From Acanthosepion lycidas (lineage: Eukaryota > Mollusca > Cephalopoda > Sepiida > Sepiidae): 64,000 nucleotides of DNA. The stretch is taken from positions 57,695,386 through 57,759,385 of the forward strand of contig OZ010590.1 in assembly GCA_963932145.1 (NCBI GenBank), in the 5' to 3' direction. Below the pieces are notes generated by a model. That model searched no databases, was not told the DNA's origin, and was given only the letters and a program-made list of their open reading frames with translations. Both the position numbers and the translations under genes were made by a program. Below, piece after piece: positions 43,863 through 54,199 of the stretch (positions within the stretch are counted from its first letter, which is position 1; each line of letters begins with the position of its first letter).

Positions 43863-44465
43863 CAGCTGTTTTGACCACACTGTTATAAGGTTCAGAATCG
43901 TGGACCCCATAGAGGTCCCATATTAATCAGTTGGATGTCTTCAAAAAAAGTTTTTTTTGCATGATCTGTGGCTATACTTTTGATGACAGGATGTCCAATG
44001 CTAATGTTCAAGCAAAATGCAACATTGGTGGAACTGAGAATTTCCTGATGCAGTCAAAACATTGCTGGGCTGGTCATATTGCAAGGATGAGTAATGACAG
44101 AATACCTAAGGTCCTCATGTATAGCCAGCTTGACAGTGGACACAAGACTGTTGGCCGACCATTGTTCAGGTGTAAAGACAAACTAAATAGTAACCGCTCA
44201 GTGTCAATGTGCCTCATATTAACTTTGAGCGAGTTTCCCTTAAAATAACTGGAGATATTTGTGCCAGAGTGATATCAGAAATTTTGAAATCAGTTGTATT
44301 GACCAGCTACAAGATGAATGACAACTGCAAAAAGTGTCAATAAATGTTCCTGTTGCTATGTCCCAAGAAAATCCTTGCTGTTGCACAATATGTGGGCTTG
44401 TATGCAGGTCACTAGCAGGACTGAAGTGTCACATACAATATAAACATAAAAACTGAATGATGTTG
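43863..44465 (+). pseudogene. LINE-D C-terminal fragment with zinc-finger end, copy 1
   Basis: An open segment at 43,931-44,248 encodes 105 residues. DVFKKSFFCMICGYTFDDRM continues the RT thumb, and HCWAGHIARMSNDRIPKVLM, YSQLDSGHKTVGRPLFR is the characteristic (R)WxGHxxRMxxxRxPK..L..GxxxxGxRxxGRPxxR region following many LINE reverse transcriptases. After stops, 44,355-44,450 encodes CCCTICGLVCRSLAGLKCHI, QYKH: a C2H2-type zinc finger as found at the C-terminus of such proteins. Upstream LLxGSESWTP near 43,890 is the preceding motif. Clade not assigned. Inactive. Confidence 0.8.
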
Positions 44466-44622
44466 TTACATCCTCATATGTAAAAATCGACTGAAGTGTC
44501 TATCATATACATACACAAACACATCAACACATACAAATATATGAAAGAAAAAATTACATGGAATCCTAGAAGGTTTCAGAAATAATGTCTGGGAATTGAA
44601 AATAATCATGACACTGCAACTA

Positions 44623-45502
44623 TCTCTATCTATAAAAGGCAGGATGTGTGTGTGTGTGTGTAACGAATGCATGGCCACAATTTTCAACAGATTTGCACCA
44701 AAATTTACATGCACATGCTCCAAGTTAGTGGAAAGGCCAAGACTGATTTTGCATTTCCCAACTCCCATCGGTAGTGGAAATAATCGATTTTTTCATGCTT
44801 CTACGGCAATTTTCATGTAGTTTGCGGACATTTTCTACTGACCAGAGTGAGAGCCTAGAGCTGGCTGCCACGAATAGGCAGGAAGATTCAATTTTTTTCA
44901 TGCTTCTATGGCAGTTTTCATGTAGTTTGCGGTCATTTTGTACTGCCCAGAGTGACAGCCTATAGCTGGCTGCCACAAATAGGCAGGAAGATTCTATTGG
45001 CCAGTGTGAGAGCCAACAGCTGACTGACATGAATGTTAACTAGTATGCTAGCATGCAAAAAAAAATCGATAGCTGCATTCGTCACAAGTGGGAAAAATTT
45101 AAATCTGCATGGCACTTTACTCCAATTGGCTCAATCGCTTGCTTAAATTCAATGTTGATTCTGATTCCACAGAACTGTGTTGGGTGTGAAAAAGTATTTG
45201 TTGTTAACATTCTTTTTTCATTTGGTTTTTCCAGTTACAAGTCCTTTTTTAAAGCAGATCATTTTGTGTTCATTTTGTTTAGTTCTTTTTTCATAACAGA
45301 TTTAATGTTTAGTATAGATCTTAGAAAAAATTCTCAGTGTGAGATAGGCAAGAAGTAAGGCATGTAGCAACATCAGCATGGCAAAGGGCACTCCTTTAAA
45401 GGCAAGGAAGGGCAAAAATGTTTTAAGTCAAGTGATAGTGATTGCTGTATGAGTCGTACAATTTTTGAATCAAGCGGTGGCAATGCCAGGCCATGCTGCT
45501 AG
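44623..45502 (+). mobile_element. Non-autonomous Helitron
   Basis: Begins TCTCTATCTATAAAAGGC after an A and ends CTGCTAG before a T, fitting the Helitron rule of A|TC...CTRR|T insertion. A G+C-rich region with imperfect hairpin potential (GGCAATGCCAGGCCATGC) lies about 10 bp before the end. A (TG)n run is at 44,647. A ~105-bp unit is duplicated in tandem (TTCATGCTTCTA at 44,792 and 44,897; both carry GTAGTTTGCGG and GCTGGCTGCCACRAATAGGC), then partly repeated at 45,000. No Rep/helicase sequence. Small open frames inside match nothing I recognise. Confidence 0.75.
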
Positions 45503-45509
45503 TTTTGTA

Positions 45510-46425
45510 ATAAAGAAAACTCTTGGTACTTAAATATCACTAAGTTGCAATGCTGCCTTGTCCCTCCAATTTACAAATTTACATTTAATATGTAAATCAA
45601 TAGTTACATTTCAATCTATCTGCATTTTATCTATGTTGAATAAGTGTATCTCCAAATAATTACATGTGGTCAAGCAGTGTTCTAAGGACTAAAAGTTACC
45701 TATTACTGACCAATATACAAGCTGTCAGATAAAGAGAATACCAGTGGAAAATTGCCAAATAGCTTTGGAAGACTCAACTAAATATGGATCTCATTGGAAA
45801 ACACTAGTTCTATAAGCATCTTTTCTAAAAATGGACCTTACCATGCCCCACAAGATTGAAATGCTGTTTTAGTGTTGTTACTGAGCTTTAATGAGAAAAG
45901 AAATAAATACTGGCTACAACCAAGAAGCAATATCTAAATCTGCTTCTTTTCTTTAAAGCAATTCCAGGAGGGGTTTAGTGCAGCATACAGGCACATAAGT
46001 CAGGACTTAAATAACAGCAGCCATGTCTAAATAGGCTTAGCATAATTTATAAACCTCAAACACAGTTTTCAATTTTTAATAAATTGTTTCATAACCCAAC
46101 ATTTCTTAAGCTTCAAGGTTAGTACAAAAACGATGGATACAGGAACAAGACAGTCCCAATCAAATGAGGATGTATTTTGTGCCACCTCTAAGTTACATTT
46201 AATAAATCACCATATTCTGTCAGGTACTTTGACATGGTATAATGGCTAGCAAGCTAGTATTGGTATATCATTTATTATTGAGTAGCGTGTTTGATCTTCA
46301 CTGAGTGCCCCATACTTTTGGCCTTATGCCTCATCTTAGCTAGTTAGTTGGTGACAGTTTGGTGAATGTTGGTGTGTTAGTGGCAGTTTGGCAACTGTTC
46401 ACTTTGGCCATCGGCAACTTCATAC
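45510..46425. other. Unassigned sequence
   Basis: No gene or repeat recognised. Confidence 0.5.
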
Positions 46426-46429
46426 AAGT

Positions 46430-46705
46430 TCTTTCAATTATATTTTCAAAAATGATCAGGAAGAAATAGTTGAAATTTGTGAGACACATAATGAGGAAGG
46501 AGGGCTTGGAAAGTATGATACTCACAGGACAGATTGGGGGCAAGTGGGGCAGAAGACAATAACACACATACTTAATGAACTGTAAATGGATTCCAGAACA
46601 GGGTTTAGGGGGAATAACAAAAAGAAAAAAAATTATTAAGAGCTACAACAGAGAGAAAATTATGGAAAGCCATGATTGCATACATCCTGAGGGGACACAG
46701 CATAT
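46430..46705 (+). pseudogene. RTE-clade LINE extreme C-terminus, running into SINE-T
   Basis: Residues EICETHNEEGGLGKYDTHRT correspond to the RHIMRKEGLENLTLTG region. Further decayed coding sequence reaches GAAAATTATGGAAAGCCATG and GGGGACACAGCATATAAA (the GHGT end) at 46,705. SINE-T starts at once with GGTGTGGCATAATGG. Same junction as at 38.07 kb. Confidence 0.8.
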
Positions 46706-47012
46706 AAAAAGGTGTGGCATAATGGATAACATTTCAGCATAAAAAATTGCAGAGCCGAGTGTGAATTCCACTTACACACAAATATCCTTGGAAAAGTATG
46801 AATCTATCTCTTCTCCCCCATAGCTATGGGTTCAATAGCAGGACAAACTTGGCTCTATAGCCTTGGTTGGCAACTAGTCTGTTGCATAAAGAAACAGCAG
46901 ACTACTGTGGGAAATTTTCTGCCTAGTTAGTCCTGAATTGAAAGAGACATGATCACCAAATCATGTATCTTGCATGGCACTTGACTGCTTTCATTAAAAA
47001 AAAAAAAAGATT
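46706..47012 (+). mobile_element. SINE-T copy fused to RTE 3' end
   Basis: A-box-like GTGTGGCATAATGGATAAC, B-box-like GAGTGTGAATTCC, body CCTTGGAAAAGTATGAATC, CTATCTCTTCTCCCCCATAG, CTATGGGTTCAATAGCAGG, a GGCAACTAGTCTGT block, and a run of about 13 A at the end. Confidence 0.8.
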
Positions 47013-47439
47013 CTAGTTTGATTTAATGAATTCTTTGAGAAATTATTGAACTTGTTAATCAGACAATGGTGCAAAAACAAGTGATAGTTAAAGAACACTA
47101 AACAGCATGTAGAACATCCCACCCCAGCTCTATGCTCATTTGCTGCATCACATTTGCATCATGAGGATAGCAAACTTGCAGGTTATTTACTTGCACAGGA
47201 AATTATTTTTCTCCTACAGTGTGTCAATTAAACACACTGACCAATTCAACTATAAAACTTCTAAAAGTTGTTTGAACAGCAGCTTCAGAAGTTTCACTCA
47301 TCTCACAGGTATTCTAAAGCTGAAAATCTTTTTATAAATTTTGCAGACCATTCATGACATGTGATTGCACCTACTGCATTATAAATGACAATGCACTGTT
47401 TACAAAATTAAATGAGTAAATTAAATCCACTCTTGTCTA

Positions 47440-47665
47440 TATTTCAGAGATGAGGTAATATAATTATTTCAGACTGTTGTCCTTATCTTTATTGTCCCAT
47501 TCACAAGGATTTAGCCATTGTACACTCTGGTCTCCTTCAGACAACAATTTTATGTTCAATTCAGGATTCAAAAAAATATCACCTGAAGAAGGCGGGAGTG
47601 TACAACAGCTGAAACATTGTGAATATGACAATAAAGATGAAGACAACTCTTTTTCCTCTTTTCTT
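47440..47665. mobile_element. FB1 short form: arms only, no tRNA core
   Basis: The left arm starts TATATTTCAGAGATGAGG and includes GACTGTTGTCCTTATC and TGTACACTCTGGTCTCCTTC. The right arm, inverted, includes CACCTGAAGAAGGCGGGAGT, GTACAACAGCTGAAACATTG and AATAAAGATGAAGACAAC. Arms of about 70 bp are separated by about 45 bp without tRNA similarity. Confidence 0.8.
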
Positions 47666-47756
47666 TCAATTGATGCCATTTTGACTTCCAGTTTTATAGA
47701 CATAGGTTGTCATTCTTAATTCTTCTTCTTGTTAATTGCCTATATATTTTTTAATC

Positions 47757-48130
47757 AAATTAACCCCAAGCAAAGCAGTAAAGCCACTATGACAGAGCAG
47801 GTTACTGGGTGTAAAAGAATTAGAAAACAGAAAACATTATGAAGGAGCAGAAACAATAGATGAGTAATCAGGAAGACAGTACAGAATGATTGACATTGCA
47901 TTTAAACTTTTGAAGATCAAAATTAGTTGTAAAGCATGGAGCCAGAATCTAGCCAAATCAATTGTAAATTGATGAGATCTTGTTGCCAATCTAGTACTGC
48001 ACTTAAATTCATAGTGAAGAGCTCATCCAAACAATTACCATCAAAGTATTTAGAGAAAAGGCACAGGGAAGCAACTTTACTGTAGTGGGAAAGTGACTGA
48101 AGCCATGATGCAATGCTTATCAATTGTATT
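47757..48130 (-). mobile_element. LINE-A 3' fragment
   Basis: The antisense tail at 47,757 (AATTAACCCCAAGCAAAGCA) is the LINE-A terminus. 48,123-47,923 is open for 66 residues on the minus strand: SLSHYSKVASLCLFSKYFDG, NCLDELF, the LINE-A post-RT signature. 5'-truncated. Confidence 0.75.
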
Positions 48131-48429
48131 TAATGAAACTTGTGTGTGACATCTCAGTATATCCAAATTGAATACAAGCCATTGAAATGTGTTCAATTCT
48201 TTCCGTACTTATATCATTTAAGTGCTATACTAAATGGCAAAATCATAAACAGAATAGCTAAAGCTGTTGATGTTTTTGGAAAACTTCATTCAGGATTCTA
48301 GAACAAAAAACACTTGAGCTGGAAAATAATATCAATTTTATTGCATTTTTCATTGTCATAGAATTCCATGCAGAATGTACATCAATAAGTTGCACTTGTT
48401 TAACAAAGATGATTTCATAGTATATGTAT

Positions 48430-48875
48430 GTTTATGTAGAAAGTTAAAATTTCTAATGAGGAATTGTGTGTTAAATGTGGTATGCAAAACATGGAAGCCA
48501 TTTTGATGTAGTCTCAGTTAAGATGGATGGGCAATGTTATAGGAATGTCTGATAAATTTTCAAAAATCCTACTGTATAGTCAACTTCATGATGGTCAGTT
48601 TTGGAAGACTCTTTCTGAGATACAAAGATAAACTAAAAGTATAACATGAGGTCTATTGGAAGAGAATGTCTAACATTATAAGATTTGGAGATAATCCAGC
48701 AATGGAGTTAATCGTCATATGAAGTTTAGAATGGAGCACTTGAGTGAATTGAGGCACAGCCGCATAAATAATGATTCAAGACAAGTTCCATGAAGTTGCA
48801 ATACGTGTAGCCTATTTTGCAAGAGCCACACAGGCTTTTGGTGTCACAGAAGATGTACAAATATAAATTAAATGG
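48430..48875 (+). pseudogene. LINE-D C-terminal fragment with zinc-finger end, copy 2
   Basis: SQLRWMGNVIGMSDKFSKIL, LYSQLHDGQFWKTLS (48,510-48,615) matches the WxGHxxRM region of copy 1. 48,790-48,865 encodes SCNTCSLFCKSHTGFWCHRR, preserving the Cys pair and first His of the terminal zinc finger. Diverged; the basic and GRP motifs are largely lost. Inactive. Confidence 0.75.
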
Positions 48876-49640
48876 AGTGAAAACAGAGAATCATTGACCT
48901 TCATGCACTTTGTGTGTAAGAATAAATAAATGACAAAACAAAAAATCTTTTGTGATGCATTTCATTCAGGAAAGATTAGTGGTTTTATTGATGGAATCAA
49001 TCCAATATAGAAAAAAAAGAGAAAAATATAATAAAATGTTACAGATGCAGAGATATCCAATGTTTGAATTGGAATTTTGATAACCAATGTATCAAAATGT
49101 TAAACTTAGCCAATCACATTCAATTTCTTTTCTTCATTTTTATTGTTATTCTTTGCAATTTAAAAATAGAAAAAATGGAAGTAAAAGTGATAAGAAGCTG
49201 AATGAAGTTTAGCATATAGATACATCGGACATTTAAATTTAAATGTTGAGTGTCTCTTTATTTTTAAAGTCTTGATGCAAACTGTAACTGATTCCATCAA
49301 TAAATCCGTTATTTAGTCTAAAAACATACTTCAATTCTGTACTAAACAGTTTTCCCTTTTTCTGCACTCACGGCAGATTTCCTTTTAGTATTTACTTGCT
49401 ATTATTTATATAATATTTGGTGTTTTTCCATGTCGTCAATATGGGTATCATTCAAGAATCCACCAAAACTTTGCTGGTCTTAATGTACGTCTTTGATAAT
49501 CATTTTTACTTACTTTATTCTTTTAACTGTTTACTCCCTCTTCTTTTATCTTATCCCCTTTTGTTTAAGTAATCCTCATAGTCTTACACTTATTTTTTCT
49601 TCTCCTGTAAATTTCTGCCTGAAGCTATGCTTCAACAAGT
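48876..49640. other. Unassigned sequence; possible MITE at 48,979-49,312
   Basis: TTTATTGATGGAATCA near 48,983 is inverted as TGATTCCATCAATAAA near 49,290, with about 300 bp between, which may mark MITE ends. Otherwise nothing recognised. Confidence 0.4.
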
Positions 49641-49644
49641 GTCT

Positions 49645-49645
49645 G

Positions 49646-49715
<70 letters not shown>
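49645..49715. repeat. (TA)n microsatellite, about 33 units
   Basis: Long TA run; open frames through it are artefacts. Confidence 0.95.
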
Positions 49716-49719
<4 letters not shown>

Positions 49720-49855
49720 CATCCATAGAAAGACTGTTTCACAGCTCATCAGTGTGGCTAGACATCTGATTGCCGAAAGCTAGGATTGAAACCCGACTGA
49801 TTTGGTATCAGTTGGAGAATCTATCTCTAAGCCATTGGTGCACAGCAGAGATGAA
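49716..49855 (-). mobile_element. Probable tRNA-derived SINE head
   Basis: On the minus strand TGGCTTAGAGATAG is a good A-box, and GGTTTCAATCC about 41 nt downstream matches the B-box with two differences. The sequence then runs into the (TA)n array. Family not identified. Confidence 0.5.
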
Positions 49856-49859
49856 GGTG

Positions 49860-51225
49860 AATTTATATGTATTTATTTTAGGTAAACACTCCAGTGACTG
49901 GGAGAACTTAATTCATTTTATTGAAGAGTCTTGCATTAGCAACTCGTGTTTCATGTGACTTTTGAAGCTAAATTTAAGGGGGTCACATCATACACAAGAT
50001 ATAAAATTAGCATATGTACTGCTGGTCCTGGCTATGCCATTGACCAAACTATATATCTATTTACTGTAGTCAAATTAGTTTCAAAATTAGGTCTTCAAAG
50101 GTTGCATGATATGCGTGTATATCAATTATATATGTTTGTGTATGTACCCACATGCATACACGCATATATGTATATGTGTGTGTGTGTACCCTTTACCTGC
50201 ACATTAATTTAATGTTAATTGTTGATTATATATTATATTTAATGGAAATTTTTCCTGTGTGGTAAACTTGTTCATAAGTTTATCTTGATGCTTCCCAAAA
50301 GAGGGGATCTTGGGCATTTTACATGAAAATTCAACAAAAAATAAAATTAAAAACAAAAGGAGAAAATATAGTTAAAGAATGTCCCAAATGGTGATCAATA
50401 CCTACCCCACCCAAACTAGTAGTATAGGTTCTGTTCTCTGCCAGAGAAATCCTCCCCCAAAAATGATATATAATTTTTTTTGTATTTATATAATAAAGGC
50501 TTGCACAGATTTTTGAGTACATATCTTTTAATATCTTGTTATGTCCATAAAAAATAAATAAATAAAAATTAATTATTGTGTCAATAATAATTATAAAATA
50601 ATTATAGCAATAATAATTATCATCAATTCACTCTAAACCAATGAAAATGAAGCTCACTTTTCTCTTCTACATACACAAACATGTGATAATTCTTACTATC
50701 AGGCAGTCAGTCAACACAGACAGACTGTCAACACATGCGTCAATGAAAATTTCTGCTCCTTTTTCTTTTTCCAGCCATAATTGTAACATTTATCTCTTAG
50801 CACTCAACACAAATTCAAAGTAACAAAACCCCAGACACTTCTTGTATTTTCCGACTAAATTATCTGGACGCTCATTGTACACATCTATAAAAAAACTTAT
50901 GAGAAAGACTGTATAAACTTTAATTATTCTTTATCTTATCCTTTTGTCAAATTCCAATCCATATCTGATCTACATTTGACCCCAAACTCAAAATTTTACT
51001 CAGTATGTTTCCAACACTACATAATGACCAGATAATAAATAATACGCATTTTGTTGTTTCCATGTCTTATTATTTCTCATTTTTATGAGTATTTATATAA
51101 ATGTCAGGGTGTTTATAATTATTTATGCAGACTTATAGGCTCTAACTTTTTTCTCATTGTTCTGGTTATCATTTCTTTTCAGATAACAAATATCACACTA
51201 AGCAGATGAAAAGGCACACTAGAAT
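49860..51225. other. Unassigned A+T-rich sequence with short (TG)n/(TA)n runs
   Basis: Mixed TATG/TGTG runs lie at about 50,100-50,190. No gene or repeat family recognised. Confidence 0.5.
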
Positions 51226-51229
51226 TTTT

Positions 51230-51860
51230 ACCTTAAAGACAAAATATAGTGATTTAAAGATTGCTTGCACATCCGTTTGTTGTTAAGGTTAGCAAAGGGT
51301 TGGAAGCTGCTGCTGAAGATTCTACAGAAGTAGCCATATGTGTGCTAAGGGTTCTAATACCATCAGAACACAAAAATTTGCAATAAGGTGCAGAAAATTA
51401 TTAATAAGAAACCCCAGAAAGTTAATGCCATTGCAGTGGAGTTGAAAGTTTCAATGCATTATATCAGAAGCATTGTGCATGAAGACATCCAAATCAAAAT
51501 ATATATGATGCAGAGAGGCTAGTTCATGTCTGCAAATACAAAAAGATAACTGTCTGATGCACATAAAGTGCTTTTCACACAAGTTAAAACATCAAGAGCC
51601 TTTGATAAGAAAAACTTTAATCAGGACCAGAAAGTCTACTGAAGGAATAGCTGATGGTTGTGCAGAGACCCTAAGGACATATTAATAGTCATGTGCATAA
51701 AGTTTCCAACAACTTAGATGCTTCTGGGTGTCATGAGCAACAGGGAAGATGTCATACCTTTATCCTTCTTTCCTCAGGGCTTAAGAGTCAATGCTTTCGG
51801 CTATAAGGAGGTGTTAGAGAAAGCGGCCAAGCCTTGGATAGAAAGTGTGAGCAAAAGAAA
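51230..51860 (+). pseudogene. Tc1/mariner-superfamily transposase remnant (M5)
   Basis: Readable with stops. PESxxxCHCSGVESFNA in one frame and KVNAIAVELKVSMHYIRSIV, HEDIQIKIYMMQ in another form the N-terminal helix-turn-helix domain (51,420-51,515). VLFTQVK and KKNFNQDQKVY lie at the first acidic-site region. LLGVMSNREDVIPLSFFPQG, LRVNAFGYKEVLEKAAKPWI sits at 51,720-51,845, homologous to the MVFGVITSDDG region of M1. The copy stops before the second acidic site. Dead. Confidence 0.65.
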
Positions 51861-51959
51861 GCTATACTTTGACTAACAAGACATTGGAAAATCATAAATA
51901 TTATATAAATAAAAAGCATATATTCTGTTATTCACAATTTTCCAGATATATATTTTCAT

Positions 51960-52165
51960 ATCATAGGAGAAGATAGGTTCACCTATCAACCATTTCCTAC
52001 TCCTCCCTGGTATTTTGAACAGGAGTAGAAGTTTATTCCTTGTTTCCTTTTTAGGATCGGGTTTTCACTTCCTTCTAAAGTCTTCTCATTCTTTTTCACT
52101 CCCAGTAGACCCTTGTGCCTTATTGGCATTACCACTTTGCTTGGAGTGAACTGATTAAAATACAC
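51960..52165 (+). mobile_element. SINE-F: short retroposon with LINE-A-type tail, copy 1
   Basis: Starts GAAGATAGGTTCACCTATCA, contains ACAGGAGTAGAAGTTTATTC and CACTCCCAGTAGACCCTTG, and ends GCATTACCACTTTGCTTGGA, GTGAACTGATTAAAA. The last ~70 bp is the LINE-A 3' tail. The inverted copy at 62.1-62.3 kb has the same head, so this is a family rather than a random truncation. Confidence 0.65.
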
Positions 52166-52339
52166 ACACACACATATTTATATGAAAATTAGTTTCTGAA
52201 TCAAGACAAAAGTTGCATTATAAAAGATCAGTTTAAAAGTGCTCTATCATTCATCAAAAAGTTGCCTGCCATAGAGTGATGGTTAACAAACTAGTTTCCC
52301 ATATCACTCTTAATGATCCTTAATAGATATGTTATAATG

Positions 52340-52550
52340 TATAATGGAAAATAATTTGCAATGTATTTCCTTTCCAAAATAACTTGCAATGCATTTCTGC
52401 TGTAAAATAATTTGCAGTATATTTCCATTGCAAAATAATTTGCAATGCATTTTTGTTGTAAAATATTTTTTAAATTTATTATGAAATAATTTCTAATGTA
52501 TTGATATTAAAAATATTTTGCAGTGCATTTCTATTGTAAAATAAGCTTAA
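52340..52550. repeat. 28-bp tandem repeat
   Basis: TTTGCAATG/CTTGCAATG starts at 52,355, 52,383, 52,411 and 52,439, exactly 28 bp apart; decayed units continue to 52,550. Unit: TTTGCAATGCATTTC, then TTGTAAAATAA. Confidence 0.85.
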
Positions 52551-52842
52551 TTTATATAAGTATTTTAACAGTTTTTTTCACTTTTGTCAATCAAAGGTCA
52601 ATCATAAAGTCTGCCTTGACCCATGTAATAATTTTTATAAGTTTTTTAACAATCTTCCCACCAAATCACAGTTTCATTTCACTCATATATTTTACTTCAT
52701 AATTTAATGATCTTGCTAATTAACTGCTTTTCACCCATAAGCAAAAAAACAGATAACAAAATCTGCCCAGACCTATGTACTTTTATCTAATAATTTATAT
52801 TATATTTATAATATAAGTTTTTTAACAATCTAGCTATGTTAA

Positions 52843-53283
52843 GCGTCCTGGGTATGACGATAAACTACATCCGCATCCTGGGTACGGTGATAAACTACAT
52901 CCAACAGCAAGGCCTCAGATAATGTTTTCGGAAAAATAATGTTGCCAGTTATACGTTTTTGAAACAATAATGTTGCCAGCTATACGTTTTTTGTTAAAAA
53001 TAATGTTGCCAGCTATACATTTTTTGTAAAGAATAATGCTGCCAGCTATACGTTTTTTGTAAAGAATGTTGCCAGCTATACGTTTTTTGTAAGAAATAGT
53101 GTTGCCAGCTATACGTTTTTTGTAAGAGATAATGTTGCCAGCTATACGTTTTTGGAACCATAATGTTGCCAGCTATACGTTTTTTATTCCATACAAAATA
53201 GGCATTTAAAATTCATATAAACTGGATTTGGCATTAAATAACCCACAGTGGTTGATATGCCATAAAACCTAAACAAACAAACA
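52843..53283 (+). mobile_element. SINE-M copy with eight minisatellite units and 12-bp target duplication
   Basis: Flanked by TAGCTATGTTAA (52,831-52,842) and TAGCTATATTAA (53,284-53,295). The head GCGTCCTGGGTATGACGATA is duplicated in tandem with a 31-bp period. Units starting GTTGCCAG (or GCTGCCAG) lie at 52,941, 52,972, 53,005, 53,038, 53,068, 53,101, 53,134 and 53,165. The 3' region from TTCCATACAAAATAGGCAT to AAACAAACAAAC matches the LINE-E 3' UTR near 27.7 kb almost base for base. Confidence 0.9.
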
Positions 53284-53295
53284 TAGCTATATTAA

Positions 53296-53785
53296 TCCTG
53301 CCCTCTCCCCTAATCAGCAAATGAAGGAATATGACTTGTTTGACTTTCATAATGCTGCACCAACTTCTATTGGTGCCCAGGACATATACCACATCTGCTA
53401 TACCTTAGATCAGTGATTCTGAACCACCATGATTGGATTCAAAATACCTTCATAAATGTTCCTTTTAATACTGAACTTCAGGTATGTGAAGAAGAACTGG
53501 CCACCATTTCTAGTGATCAAGGGCTCAAAATAAAACTTTCAACAATACATTTTGGATTTCAATACAAAAGGAATATACCACATTAGCTAAAAAGTCTATA
53601 ACAGTCTTATTGCAATTTTCTACTTCTTATTTATGTGAATTAGGCTTTGCAACCCAAAATAACACCAAAACTAAGCAAGAAAGACTATACTCAACTGAAA
53701 AAGAAATAAGGGTTTGCTTTTTGTACATTCGACCAAACATTGAGGAAATCACAAATAAACATGCACAGGTTTCACACTAAATAAG
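53296..53785. other. Unassigned sequence
   Basis: No gene or repeat recognised. Confidence 0.5.
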
Positions 53786-53787
53786 CT

Positions 53788-54190
53788 GAACAAATATTTA
53801 CACTATTTACATTTGCTCAGGCTGTTGTCCTTGTCTTTTTTGTCATATTCATGTACACTCCAGCCTTCTTCAGGCGATTGGAATTTCAAACTAAGCCCTT
53901 TATTTCGTCTACAAGGATAGATTGTTCTCGTTCCATGTGCCATAATATCTCAGTTTCAGTTGCTTCTCCTTTAGTAACTCTCCAAATTTTTGCCAGGTAT
54001 TGAAATCAAAACTCTTTGGGTCAAGTCACCAGATTACTTCAATGCTCTTATCCACTGGTCCATGTGTCATCTGAAGAAAGCTAGTGTGTATAATAGCTGA
54101 AACATTGCGAATACGATAACAAAGATGAGGACAACAATCCGAACAATGTAAATAATGTAAATAGTTATTACATCATCTCAGAAATATAGA
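53788..54190. mobile_element. FB1 foldback element, most complete copy
   Basis: The left arm (53,788-53,945) includes TTTACACTATTTACAT, GCTGTTGTCCTTGTC, CACTCCAGCCTTCTTCAGGC, CCCTTTATTTCGTCTA and GATTGTTCTCGTTCCA. The right arm (54,065-54,190) includes CATCTGAAGAAAGCTAGTG, GATAACAAAGATGAGGACAA and AATGTAAATAATGTAAATAG, ending in CATCATCTCAGAAATATAG. The tRNA-like core is at 53,985-54,070 on the minus strand: CAGTGGATAAGAGCATTG as A-box region and GATTTCAATACCTGG as B-box region. Confidence 0.8.
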
Positions 54191-54199
54191 CAGATGCTG

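Noticed and set aside
44466-45358. Open frames of about 75-101 residues in and around the Helitron
   Set aside because: They overlap on opposite strands, follow the 105-bp tandem unit, and show no recognisable motif.
52340-52550. 28-bp array as part of SINE-M
   Set aside because: The unit (TTTGCAATGCATTTC) differs from the SINE-M minisatellite, and about 300 bp of ordinary sequence plus a target duplication separate them.
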